From Methylophilaceae bacterium (GTDB taxonomy: Bacteria > Pseudomonadota > Gammaproteobacteria > Burkholderiales > Methylophilaceae), in NCBI GenBank assembly GCA_025362115.1, contig JANYIK010000126.1:1-20506 (forward strand): 20,506 nucleotides of DNA. Reading direction: 5' to 3'. The translations under genes and the position numbers were made by a program. Under the pieces are notes generated by a model. The model was not told the origin of the DNA. It ran no database searches and was given only the letters and a program-made list of their open reading frames with translations. Positions 7,338 through 15,108 of the stretch are shown in pieces; the stretch's first letter is position 1; each line of letters starts with the position of its first letter.

Positions 7338-9341
7338 ATGCTTTCCAAACTCAACGATCCCCAGCGCGAAGCCGTCAGCTATATGGGCGGACCACTCTTG
7401 GTGCTGGCTGGTGCCGGCAGTGGCAAAACGCGCGTGATTACGCACAAAATCGTACATCTCATCGAGCATCAAGGTTTTGAACCCAAGCACATCGCCGCGA
7501 TTACCTTTACCAACAAGGCGGCACGGGAGATGCAAGAACGCGTCAGCGATTTGCTGAAAGGCAAGCCAAGCAAGGGATTAACGGTGACCACTTTTCACTC
7601 GCTGGGTTTGCAAATTTTACGTTCGGAAGCGCAGTTGTTGGGTTACAAGCCACGCTTCTCGATTCTGGATTCGGCGGATAGCCTTAAAGTGATTTCCGAC
7701 ATCCTGACCACCACCGACAAGCAGCTACTGAAACGCACTCAGTGGCGCATCTCTCACTGGAAGAACGCGCTGATGTCGCCAGAAGCCGCCGCCAAGAACG
7801 CTGAAGATGAGTTAGATGTCGCCAGTGCCAAGATTTATCAGCTCTACCAGCAGGCACTGAAAGCTTACCAGGCGGTAGATTTTGACGATTTAATACGGCT
7901 GCCGGTGGAGATTTTTCAGACGCACCACGACGCGCTGCATAAGTGGCAGATGAAGCTGCGCTATTTGCTGATAGACGAATATCAGGACACCAACGCCTGC
8001 CAATATCACTTGGTCAAGCTGCTCACCGGCAGCCAAGGCCAGTTCACCGCGGTAGGTGATGACGACCAAGCCATCTACGCATGGCGCGGCGCCGATGTGG
8101 AGAACCTGCGCCAACTCACCACCGATTTTCCGCAATTGCAGGTCATCAAACTGGAACAAAATTACCGCTCCACGGTGCGTATCTTACGTGCAGCAAACCA
8201 CGTCATCGCCAACAACCCCAAGCTATTTGAGAAGAGGCTGTGGAGCGACTTGGGGTTAGGCGACCTGATCCAGGTACACCCCGCCAAGGACGAAGAACAC
8301 GAAGCAGAAATGGTGGCGATGAAACTGCTGGCGCACAAGTTTGAACACCGTACGTTTTACAAAGATTATGCCGTGCTGTATCGCGGCAACCACCAGGCAC
8401 GCCTCATTGAACAACAGCTACGCCAGCAGAAAATCCCCTATACCGTCAGCGGCGGGCAATCGTTTTTTGACCGCGCCGAGATTAAGGATTTAGTCAGTTA
8501 TTTGCGGCTGATTGCGAATGAAGACGACGATCCTGCCTTCATCCGCGCTGCGACTACGCCGAAAAAAGGCATAGGCAGCACTACGCTGGAACGCTTGGGA
8601 GAATACGCCGCAGGACGACATATCTCCTTGTTTGAAGCGGCTTTTGAGCCATCCTTTCAGCGAGATTTCATTAACGGGCGGGGCAAGAAGCAATTAGAAG
8701 ACTTAATCACCTTCTGCGATTTCATCAACCGCATGCAGCAACGTGCCCCTAGAGATCCTGCTGGAGAAGTGCTGCAAGACTTGCTCACCGCCATCCAGTA
8801 CGAGGCGTTTTTATATGATAGCGAAGAACCGCGTGCCGCCGAGACCAAGTGGGGAAACGTGCTGGACTTTGTCGGCTGGCTCACGAAAAAAGGCGATGAA
8901 GAGGACAGTACCTTACTGCAACTCACCCAAACCGTGGCGCTGATGAGCATGCTGGAAGGCCGCGAAGAAGGCGAGCCGGACGCAGTAAAACTCTCTACTT
9001 TGCACGCTGCCAAAGGCTTGGAGTTCGGCCATGTGTTCCTGATAGGCGTGGAAGAAGGCATACTGCCTCATCGTGAGAGTCAGGACGCAGCCAAAGTCGA
9101 AGAAGAGCGCCGCCTGATGTACGTCGGCATCACCCGCGCGCAGAGGTCGCTCACCATTACCTACTGCAAAAAACGTAAACGCGCCGGCGATTGGGAGCAT
9201 TGCGAGCCCAGCCGGTTTATAGAGGAGCTACCGGAAGATGACATACGTCACGCGGGAAAATCTTTAACCACAGACCCCGCAGAACGTAAGAAAAATGCCG
9301 CTAACCGTATTGCACACATGAAAGCGATGTTAGAGAAATAG
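7338..9341 (+). CDS. rep: Rep-type superfamily 1A DNA helicase
   Basis: This 667-residue protein (E. coli Rep is 673) translocates 3'-5' on single-stranded DNA and helps forks past protein roadblocks. It has Walker A GAGSGKT (25-31), ITFTNKAAREM (55-65), TTFHSLG (84-90), motif II DEYQDT (213-218), motif III QAIYAWRGA (244-252), NYRST (motif IV), TLHAAKGLEF (motif V) and YVGITRAQ (motif VI). The start matches the usual Rep N-terminus (LN..QREAV), although no ribosome binding site is obvious. The last 53 codons are repeated downstream of vapBC as a diverged copy. The present 3' end may therefore be an acquired replacement. The protein itself looks complete. Confidence 0.95.
   Translation: MLSKLNDPQREAVSYMGGPLLVLAGAGSGKTRVITHKIVHLIEHQGFEPKHIAAITFTNKAAREMQERVSDLLKGKPSKGLTVTTFHSLGLQILRSEAQLLGYKPRFSILDSADSLKVISDILTTTDKQLLKRTQWRISHWKNALMSPEAAAKNAEDELDVASAKIYQLYQQALKAYQAVDFDDLIRLPVEIFQTHHDALHKWQMKLRYLLIDEYQDTNACQYHLVKLLTGSQGQFTAVGDDDQAIYAWRGADVENLRQLTTDFPQLQVIKLEQNYRSTVRILRAANHVIANNPKLFEKRLWSDLGLGDLIQVHPAKDEEHEAEMVAMKLLAHKFEHRTFYKDYAVLYRGNHQARLIEQQLRQQKIPYTVSGGQSFFDRAEIKDLVSYLRLIANEDDDPAFIRAATTPKKGIGSTTLERLGEYAAGRHISLFEAAFEPSFQRDFINGRGKKQLEDLITFCDFINRMQQRAPRDPAGEVLQDLLTAIQYEAFLYDSEEPRAAETKWGNVLDFVGWLTKKGDEEDSTLLQLTQTVALMSMLEGREEGEPDAVKLSTLHAAKGLEFGHVFLIGVEEGILPHRESQDAAKVEEERRLMYVGITRAQRSLTITYCKKRKRAGDWEHCEPSRFIEELPEDDIRHAGKSLTTDPAERKKNAANRIAHMKAMLEK
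9187..9220 (+). repeat. Direct repeat, left copy (inside rep 3' end)
   Basis: This 34-bp sequence within the rep codons for GDWEHCEPSRFI matches 9995-10028 at 32 of 34 positions; the differences are at 9197 and 9206. The two copies are 808 bp apart and bracket vapBC. After the repeat, almost every codon of the two copies differs at its third base, so the block is unusually well matched. It may mark a recombination junction. Confidence 0.75.
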
Positions 9342-9350
9342 CGGCAACAT

Positions 9351-9388
9351 GCTACACTCTTACTTTATTGGTATCGTTGATTAAGGAG
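9351..9388 (+). promoter_or_regulatory. Candidate vapBC promoter and ribosome binding site
   Basis: An extended -10 element, TGCTACACT (TACACT at 9353-9358), lies just after the rep stop. The matching -35 position (TTAGAG, 9330-9335) is poor, as is common with extended -10 promoters. AAGGAG at 9383-9388 is a strong Shine-Dalgarno sequence placed 7 nt before the ATG at 9396, but only 1 nt before the ATG at 9390. That spacing decides the vapB start. Confidence 0.4.
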
Positions 9389-9395
9389 TATGAAA

Positions 9396-9608
9396 ATGCC
9401 CGCTACCGCCACACTATCCAGCAAATATCAAATATCCATCCCCAAATCTGTGCGTGAAGAGCAGCACTGGCAATCTGGACAGCAGTTTGTTTTTGTACCT
9501 AAAGGCAAAGGCATGCTGGTAATACCTGTTTTAGACTTTGAGCAACTAAGTGGCATTGCAGCAGAAGCCAACCCGGATAACTTCAGGGATCGTGGTGATA
9601 GATTTTGA
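9396..9608 (+). CDS. vapB: VapB-type antitoxin, AbrB/SpoVT fold
   Basis: This is a 70-residue protein. The N-terminal half (ATLSSKYQISIPKSVRE, then GQQFVFVPKGKGMLVIPV, about residues 4-45) is the swapped-hairpin AbrB/MazE DNA-binding domain. The C-terminal tail (LSGIAAEANPDNFRDRGDRF) would bind and block the VapC active site; its Asp/Arg-rich end is typical. The start at 9396 is favoured by an AAGGAG 7 nt upstream; ATG at 9390 would add two residues. The stop overlaps the vapC ATG by one base (TGATG). VapB normally represses its own operon together with VapC. The pair lies between two copies of the rep 3' end. Confidence 0.88.
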   Translation: MPATATLSSKYQISIPKSVREEQHWQSGQQFVFVPKGKGMLVIPVLDFEQLSGIAAEANPDNFRDRGDRF

Positions 9609-9985
9609 TGCGCGTTGTTGACACCTCAATCTGGGTGGAGTGGCTCATCGGTAGCCCAATGAAATCAACGATTAGCGAGGTCTTTCCCGATAAAACGCAG
9701 TGTGTCGTCCCCACCATAGTGCAGCTGGAGCTTTACAAGTGGCTCACGCGCGAGGTGGGTGAGACTGAAGCGGATCAAGTGATTGCCTATACGCAAGATT
9801 GCATCATCGCCCCACTCGATACAAAAATTGCACTACATGCTGCGGAGTTGCACCACCAACACAAACTAGCTACGGCGGATGCCATCGTTTACGCAACTGC
9901 ACTCAGCTTCGATGCTGATCTACTCACGTGCGATGCCCACTTTGAAGGTTTACCTCATGTCGTATTTATCAAAAAACACTATTAG
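9608..9985 (+). CDS. vapC: VapC-type PIN-domain ribonuclease toxin
   Basis: This 125-residue PIN-domain protein begins MRVVDTSIWVEWL. The acidic metal-binding residues D5, E41, D91 and D109 sit at the family positions: D5 in VDTS, E41 in QLELYKW, D91 in ATADAIVYATAL and D109 in LLTCDAHF. Such toxins cut initiator tRNA, other tRNAs or 23S rRNA; the target cannot be read from this sequence. ATG at 9608 overlaps the vapB stop, so translation is coupled. The open frame begins with a TTG at 9605, but ATG is the better start. The coding sequence ends 3 nt before a stranded fragment homologous to the rep 3' end. Nothing suggests inactivation. Confidence 0.93.
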   Translation: MRVVDTSIWVEWLIGSPMKSTISEVFPDKTQCVVPTIVQLELYKWLTREVGETEADQVIAYTQDCIIAPLDTKIALHAAELHHQHKLATADAIVYATALSFDADLLTCDAHFEGLPHVVFIKKHY

Positions 9986-9987
9986 TT

Positions 9988-10197
9988 CGTGCGAGCGATT
10001 GGGAACATTGCGACCCCAGCCGGTTTATTGAAGAGTTGCCTAGTGATGATATTCGCCATGCGGGCAAGGTTTCCGAAACAAATGCGGAGGAACGTAAAGC
10101 TAACGTAGCGAGTCGAATCGCGCAGATGAAAGCTATGCTCAAAGAATATTCATCTTCTTGTGTTATAAACGCGGCGCTACTTAAGAGAATTTTCTGA
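9988..10197 (+). pseudogene. Stranded 3' fragment of a second rep gene
   Basis: Translated from 9988, this region reads RASDWEHCDPSRFIEEL and continues in frame to QMKAMLKE. It aligns without gaps to the last 53 residues of Rep (9180-9338), with about 38 identical residues by my count. The frame then stays open for 18 more codons, ending KRIF, and its TGA (10195-10197) overlaps the transporter ATG as TGATG. There is no start codon or upstream rep body, because vapC precedes it directly. Most nucleotide differences from rep are synonymous and there are no frameshifts or stops. The copy therefore diverged while functional and was cut off recently. It is probably the original rep terminus, which was once translationally coupled to the transporter gene. 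Confidence 0.85.
9995..10028 (+). repeat. Direct repeat, right copy (inside rep remnant)
   Basis: This is the partner of 9187-9220, matching at 32 of 34 positions in the same reading frame relative to Rep. With the left copy it encloses the current rep terminus, vapBC and the first few bases of the remnant. It is a candidate right-hand recombination or attachment junction. No integrase is present in the window. Confidence 0.75.
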
Positions 10198-11459
10198 TGC
10201 AAAACACCAAATACACACAACCCTCTTGGCGCGACCTTGGCCCAGGATTGATTACGGGAGCCGCTGACGATGACCCCAGCGGCATTGCTACGTATTCTCA
10301 AGCCGGAGCACAGTTTGGTTTCGATCTACTGTGGAGCTTAGTGCTGACCTATCCATTGATGGTAGGCATTCAAACGGTAAGCGCGCGTATCGGCGTGGTT
10401 ACCGGCAAAGGTCTGGTCGCCAATATGCGTGACATGTTTCCTCGCTGGCTGTGCTTAAGTATCGTGTTACTGCTGGTGGTTGCTAACACCATCAACATCG
10501 CCGCCGACATCGCTGCGATGGGCGAGGCGCTACAGTTGGTAGTAGGTGGCGGTGAACATGGTCACGCTCTCGTGTTTGGGCTGACCTCTCTGTTACTACA
10601 GGTCTTCATTCCCTATAAACGCTACGTGCGTATACTCAAATGGCTTACTTTATCGTTACTGGCCTATGTTGCAGTGGTGTTTATGGTGCATGTTCCGTGG
10701 GGTCAGGTAGTGTTGCATACGCTGTTGCCACACATCACCATAAGCGCGGAATACGCCACCGTGGTGGTCGCGTTGTTTGGCACGACCATCAGCCCTTATT
10801 TGTTCTTCTGGCAAGCCTCGCAAGAAGTGGAAGAGATTCGCGCCAATAAACAATTGATGCCACTATTGCAATCCAGCAAAAACGCATACACGGAGCTCAG
10901 GCGTGTCAAATTTGATACTTATATTGGCATGGGGTTTTCGAATTTGGTCGCGTTTTTTATCATTTTAAGCACCGCCGTCACTTTACACGCAGCAGGCATT
11001 ACCCAAATAGAAACCTCAGCCCAAGCCGCAGAAGCGCTACGCCCGTTGGCGGGCAACATCACCTTTTTGCTATTCAGCCTAGGCATTATCGGCACGGGAA
11101 TGCTGGCGGTGCCTGTATTGGCAGGGTCGGCAGCCTATGCTGTAGCAGAATATTTTGGATGGCGGCAAGGTTTGGACAAAAAAATGGAGGATGCCAAAAA
11201 GTTCTACGCCATTATTGGAGTTGCCACACTGGGTGGCGTGTTGCTTGATTTCACGCCGGTTGATCCGGTGCGCGCCTTGTTCTGGAGTGCAGTCATCAAT
11301 GGCGTGATTGCCATCCCCATTATGGCAGTGATGATGATGATGGCAGTGCGTCCTGAGGTGATGGGGAAATTCATCATCGGTCGTAATTTGCGTGTGTTGG
11401 GCTGGGTAGCAACAGCACTGATGTTGGCTACGGTGATCGCAATGTTGGTCTTTTGGTAA
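10197..11459 (+). CDS. Nramp-family divalent metal transporter, atypical metal site
   Basis: This 420-residue inner-membrane protein has about 11 hydrophobic segments and the Nramp opening WRDLGPGLITGAADDDPSGIATYSQAG in TM1. The canonical Nramp TM1 motif is DPGN, but here the residues are DPSG (26-29). The TM6 MPH motif is replaced by GTTISPYLFFW (195-205), so the metal-binding Met is missing. These changes resemble the Nramp-related magnesium transporter (NRMT) branch more than Mn/Fe-selective MntH. Magnesium transport is therefore a possibility, not a conclusion. The start ATG overlaps the stop of the rep remnant, and uup follows after 6 nt. No metal-responsive leader is visible, because there is no free upstream space. 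Confidence 0.85.
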   Translation: MQNTKYTQPSWRDLGPGLITGAADDDPSGIATYSQAGAQFGFDLLWSLVLTYPLMVGIQTVSARIGVVTGKGLVANMRDMFPRWLCLSIVLLLVVANTINIAADIAAMGEALQLVVGGGEHGHALVFGLTSLLLQVFIPYKRYVRILKWLTLSLLAYVAVVFMVHVPWGQVVLHTLLPHITISAEYATVVVALFGTTISPYLFFWQASQEVEEIRANKQLMPLLQSSKNAYTELRRVKFDTYIGMGFSNLVAFFIILSTAVTLHAAGITQIETSAQAAEALRPLAGNITFLLFSLGIIGTGMLAVPVLAGSAAYAVAEYFGWRQGLDKKMEDAKKFYAIIGVATLGGVLLDFTPVDPVRALFWSAVINGVIAIPIMAVMMMMAVRPEVMGKFIIGRNLRVLGWVATALMLATVIAMLVFW

Positions 11460-11465
11460 CGTAAC

Positions 11466-13361
11466 TTGCCTCTCATAACACTAGATAACGCCCACCTTGC
11501 CTATGGCCTCACACCCTTGCTTGATTACGTGCAATATCAGCTGGATGCTGGAGAGCGGGTTGGTTTAATCGGGCGTAATGGCACGGGCAAATCCAGCCTG
11601 CTCAAAGTCATCGCAGGAGAAAACAAACTTGACGATGGCAGCGTGTGGCGCGCGCCTAATGCGCGTATTGCCTATGTACCGCAAGAGCCGCCGCTAGATC
11701 CAGAGCACACTGTGTTCGAGGCAGTAGCTGCGGGGTTGGGTAAAGTGCATCAGTTGTTAGTGGATTACCACGCAGTGACTGTAGCTCTGTCTCATGCTGA
11801 TGCTGATACCGATGCGCTGCTGGAGAAGATGCAGCATTTGCAGCACGACTTGGACAGCGAAAATGGCTGGCAGGTGCAAAGTCGCATCGAGACCGTCATC
11901 ACCCAGCTCAAACTACCAGCTGACTCCCCCGTTTCCAGCCTATCCGGCGGCTGGCGTAAACGCGTGTCACTGGCACAGGCACTGGTAGCAGAGCCTGACG
12001 TATTGCTGCTGGACGAACCCACCAACCACTTGGATATGGAAGCGATTCAGTGGCTGGAGGAGTTGCTACTCAACTTTAAGGGTTCGGTATTGTTCATTAC
12101 CCATGACCGCAGTTTTCTGGATAGGCTGGCCACGCGCATCACCGAGCTTGATCGTGGCGTATTGACGGATTTTCCCGGCACGTTTGCCGAATATCAAACC
12201 AAAAAGCTGGAGTTACTGGCTATTGAAGCCGATCAGGCTGCCAAGTTTGACAAGTTTTTAGCGCAAGAAGAAGTATGGATACGTCAAGGCATCAAGGCAC
12301 GTCGCACCCGCAACGAAGGTCGGGTAAGGCGGCTGGAAGCACTACGCCGTGAGCGCGCCGCGCGCCGCGAACGGCTTGGGCAAGTGTCGTTAGCGATTGA
12401 TAGCGGCGAACGCTCTGGCAAGCTGGTAGCTGAACTCACCTATGTCGCCAAGGCTTTTGGCAGCAATATCATCATTCGTGATTTCTCTACCCGCATTTTG
12501 CGCGGCGACCGCATCGGACTACTGGGGCCGAATGGCGTGGGTAAATCCACCCTGCTCAAGCTCATTTTGGGAGAACTGAAGCCTGACAGCGGCACAGTTG
12601 AGCGCGGCACCAAAATGACCGTGGCCTACTTCGATCAAATGCGCGAGCAGTTGGACGAAGAAGCGACCTTGAGCGACACCATCAGCCCTGGCGCGGATTT
12701 CATCCAGATTGGCGACGAGCGCAAACACGTCATCAGCTATCTGGAAGACTTTTTGTTTCCTCCACAACGTGCGCGTGCGCCAGTCAAGTCTCTCTCCGGT
12801 GGTGAGCGCAATCGCTTGCTGCTGGCACGTTTATTCAGCCAGCCCGCCAACGTGCTGGTGCTGGACGAGCCGACCAACGACCTCGACATCGAAACGCTGG
12901 AACTGTTGGAAGCACTATTACAAGAGTTCAACGGTACGCTGTTTTTGGTCAGCCACGACCGTACTTTCCTGGAAAATGTGGTCACGCAAGTGATTGCGTT
13001 TGAGGGCAATGGTAACTTGACCGAGTTCGGCGGCGGTTTTGACGACTGGCAGCGCTTTCAGATGGCGGGTGCAGCCGAGACCAAGCTCCAACCCAGCAAC
13101 AAGCTCCCAATGGCAAAGCCTGCTTCGGCACAAAAGTCGCGTCTGAGTTTTAAGGAAACCAAAGAACTGGAATCCCTGCCTGCCTGCATCGAAACACTGG
13201 AAACCGAGCAAGCACAAATCAACGCCCTGCTTGCCGATGGCGCTGTGTATCGCAACGATCCTGCCACCGCCAAGACCTCCCAGCTCAGACTGGCTGATTT
13301 GGCAACAGAAATTGAGTGCGCCTTGGCACGTTGGGAAGAACTGGAAAGCAAGCAGGCTTGA
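11466..13361 (+). CDS. uup: Uup, ABC-F family ATPase
   Basis: This 631-residue protein matches Uup in length (635 in E. coli) and architecture. ABC1 has Walker A GRNGTGKSS (36-44), the Uup-typical signature LSGGW (159-163) and LLLDEP (180-185). ABC2 has GPNGVGKST (354-362), LSGGE (443-447) and LVLDEP (464-469). Between them is a basic linker rich in RR/ER (about 278-305). Residues about 560-630 form the C-terminal coiled coil that binds DNA in Uup. Uup acts at ribosomes and affects transposon excision and replication-fork problems. The start is TTG, because an in-frame stop (that of the transporter) lies only two codons upstream. Coupled translation from the transporter gene is likely. Confidence 0.95.
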   Translation: MPLITLDNAHLAYGLTPLLDYVQYQLDAGERVGLIGRNGTGKSSLLKVIAGENKLDDGSVWRAPNARIAYVPQEPPLDPEHTVFEAVAAGLGKVHQLLVDYHAVTVALSHADADTDALLEKMQHLQHDLDSENGWQVQSRIETVITQLKLPADSPVSSLSGGWRKRVSLAQALVAEPDVLLLDEPTNHLDMEAIQWLEELLLNFKGSVLFITHDRSFLDRLATRITELDRGVLTDFPGTFAEYQTKKLELLAIEADQAAKFDKFLAQEEVWIRQGIKARRTRNEGRVRRLEALRRERAARRERLGQVSLAIDSGERSGKLVAELTYVAKAFGSNIIIRDFSTRILRGDRIGLLGPNGVGKSTLLKLILGELKPDSGTVERGTKMTVAYFDQMREQLDEEATLSDTISPGADFIQIGDERKHVISYLEDFLFPPQRARAPVKSLSGGERNRLLLARLFSQPANVLVLDEPTNDLDIETLELLEALLQEFNGTLFLVSHDRTFLENVVTQVIAFEGNGNLTEFGGGFDDWQRFQMAGAAETKLQPSNKLPMAKPASAQKSRLSFKETKELESLPACIETLETEQAQINALLADGAVYRNDPATAKTSQLRLADLATEIECALARWEELESKQA

Positions 13362-13393
13362 TTCACCGCACTTAAGTAAGCACAATCCTAAAG

Positions 13394-14068
13394 ATGGAAA
13401 GAAAAAGACTTCTCGTCACTGGCTGCGGGCGCAGCGGTACACGTTATACCGCGATGGTATGGCAAAGCTGTGGGCTCGACATCCGCCACGAGCGCCCTAT
13501 GCCGCCTGACGGCGTGATGGGGGCGGATGGCATGGCTTCGTGGTACATGGCACTTGAAAATCCCAATCCGCCACCACCGCATGGCCCAAGTCGCACCCGT
13601 TATCAGTTCGACCACGTCATCCACCAAGTTCGTCATCCGCTAGTTACAATTGCCAGTGCCGCACAATTTATATTTAGCCACGACCCGCGACCAAGAATCT
13701 ATGTCATGCAAAACGTGCCTGAAATTCATTTGAAAGCGCATGAAACCTCGCTCGACATCACTTCCCAAAAATTTCTACTAGCCATGCGTTACTGGCTACA
13801 CTGGAATTTACTGGCCGAACGCTCTGCTCATCGCACTATTCAAGTCGAGCAACTGTTGGAAAAAATCCCCGAATTACTGGAGTGGATGGGTATCAAAAAT
13901 ACCAGTTGGAGCGCAAACCAAATCCCTAAAGACACCAACCGCCGTAGCGATTATCTGAAAAACGAAACTATCTGGACAATTACTTGGGAGCAAATGACCA
14001 AGCTGGAGCCAACTCTCTGCCTTGCTATTGCTCAGCTCGCCGAGCGTTATGGCTACAGCACGACTTAG
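13394..14068 (+). CDS. Sulfotransferase-like P-loop protein
   Basis: This 224-residue protein carries the two PAPS-binding signatures of sulfotransferases. GCGRSGT at 10-16 is the 5'-phosphosulfate loop. R80 with S88 in VRHPLVTIAS fits the 3'-phosphate RxxxxxxxS pattern. Later RYWLHWN (132-138) and VEQLLEKIPELLEWMG (151-166) match the general C-terminal helices of the fold. It is short for a sulfotransferase and carries an N-terminal proline-rich stretch (NPNPPPPHGP, 56-65) inside the fold. The gene begins 32 nt after uup on the same strand with only a weak ribosome binding site. There are no glycan or lipid genes nearby to suggest an acceptor. Nucleotide-binding is likely; the acceptor is unknown. 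Confidence 0.65.
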   Translation: MERKRLLVTGCGRSGTRYTAMVWQSCGLDIRHERPMPPDGVMGADGMASWYMALENPNPPPPHGPSRTRYQFDHVIHQVRHPLVTIASAAQFIFSHDPRPRIYVMQNVPEIHLKAHETSLDITSQKFLLAMRYWLHWNLLAERSAHRTIQVEQLLEKIPELLEWMGIKNTSWSANQIPKDTNRRSDYLKNETIWTITWEQMTKLEPTLCLAIAQLAERYGYSTT

Positions 14069-14169
14069 AATCTAACCCCGCCAATCAATGTCTTAATTTT
14101 GGGTTCCAAAAAAAACCTGTATTGCAGTAGAATATGCCCTAGTCATCCACTTTGATGAGGTAATTTACC

Positions 14170-15102
14170 ATGGCAGAAAACAAAAAATACCGTTTAGTCA
14201 CCCGCAGCGATTTTGACGGCCTCGTCTGCGCCGTACTGCTGGAACACCTAAACATGATCAACGACATCTTGTTTGTGCATCCTAAAGACATGCAAGACGG
14301 CAAAATCAGCATTGGTCCTGATGACATCACCACCAACCTGCCCTATGTTGCAGGCGCCCACTTGGTGATAGACCACCACTCATCAGAAGCCGAGCGCAAT
14401 CAAGCGGCGAGCAATTACATCATGCATCCTGATGCGCCCTCTGCAGCGCGCGTAGTGTATGACCATTTTGGCGGCAGAAAAGCTTTCCCTGCCGAATGGC
14501 ACGACATGATGTCCGCAGTGGATAAAGCCGATGCGGCTCAGTTCAGCAAAGACGAAGTGCTTAATCCAAGCGGCTGGGTGTTGCTGAATTACCTGATGGA
14601 TTCACGCACCGGCTTAGGTCGTTTCCGTGATTTCCGCATCTCCAACTATGCGCTAATGATGGATTTGATTAAGTATTGCAAAGACCACACCATTGACCAG
14701 ATCATGCAAATGGCAGACGTGAAAGAACGTGTGGATTTGTACAATGAGCATCGCAGCAAATTTGAAGATCAACTCAAACGCTGCTCTACAGTGCATGGCA
14801 ACTTGGTAGTGCTGGATCTACGCAATGAAGACACCATCTACGCTGGCAACCGCTTCTTGATTTACGCACTGTTCCCGCAAACCAACATTTCCATCCATGT
14901 ATTGTGGGGCGTACAAAAACAAAACACCGTATTTGCCACCGGCAAGTCAATTTTGAACCGTACCTCCAAAACCGATATTGGCGCACTGATGCTGAAATTC
15001 GGTGGTGGCGGGCATGAAAATGCAGGCACCTGCCAAATCGCCAATGACAAGGTGAATGAATCACTGAAAGAAATCAGTACCAAGATTCAAGCCGATGGTT
15101 AA
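14170..15102 (+). CDS. DHH/DHHA1-family phosphoesterase
   Basis: This is a 310-residue protein. The N-terminal DHH domain has the metal-binding motifs TRSDFDGLVCAVLL (11-24; D14, D16), VIDHH (66-70) and AVDKAD (116-121). The C-terminal DHHA1 domain ends with GGGGHENAG (278-286), the substrate-phosphate loop. Relatives include NrnA-type oligoribonuclease/pAp phosphatases, RecJ, c-di-AMP phosphodiesterases and exopolyphosphatases. This single-domain-pair architecture without a sensor or membrane part fits a soluble nuclease or nucleotide phosphatase, but the substrate cannot be assigned. The gene has its own 101-bp upstream gap and GATGAGG 9 nt before the ATG. That gap contains a small ttttgg/ccaaaa hairpin at 14097-14111. 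yffB follows 6 nt after the stop. Confidence 0.85.
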   Translation: MAENKKYRLVTRSDFDGLVCAVLLEHLNMINDILFVHPKDMQDGKISIGPDDITTNLPYVAGAHLVIDHHSSEAERNQAASNYIMHPDAPSAARVVYDHFGGRKAFPAEWHDMMSAVDKADAAQFSKDEVLNPSGWVLLNYLMDSRTGLGRFRDFRISNYALMMDLIKYCKDHTIDQIMQMADVKERVDLYNEHRSKFEDQLKRCSTVHGNLVVLDLRNEDTIYAGNRFLIYALFPQTNISIHVLWGVQKQNTVFATGKSILNRTSKTDIGALMLKFGGGGHENAGTCQIANDKVNESLKEISTKIQADG

Positions 15103-15108
15103 TCTCGA

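Noticed and set aside
7281..7535. Extension of recQ by 85 codons upstream of the ATG at 7280
   Set aside because: The added residues have no similarity to RecQ and lie across the divergent rep start. The ATG at 7280 gives the conserved N-terminus.
9986..10196. Remnant after vapC as a functional small gene
   Set aside because: The frame is open, but it has no start codon or ribosome binding site of its own and corresponds to the middle and end of a Rep C-terminus.
14097..14111. Hairpin ttttgg/ccaaaa as an intrinsic terminator after the sulfotransferase-like gene
   Set aside because: The stem is only 6 bp and AT-rich, and the following tract on the coding strand is A rather than T. It is too weak to call.
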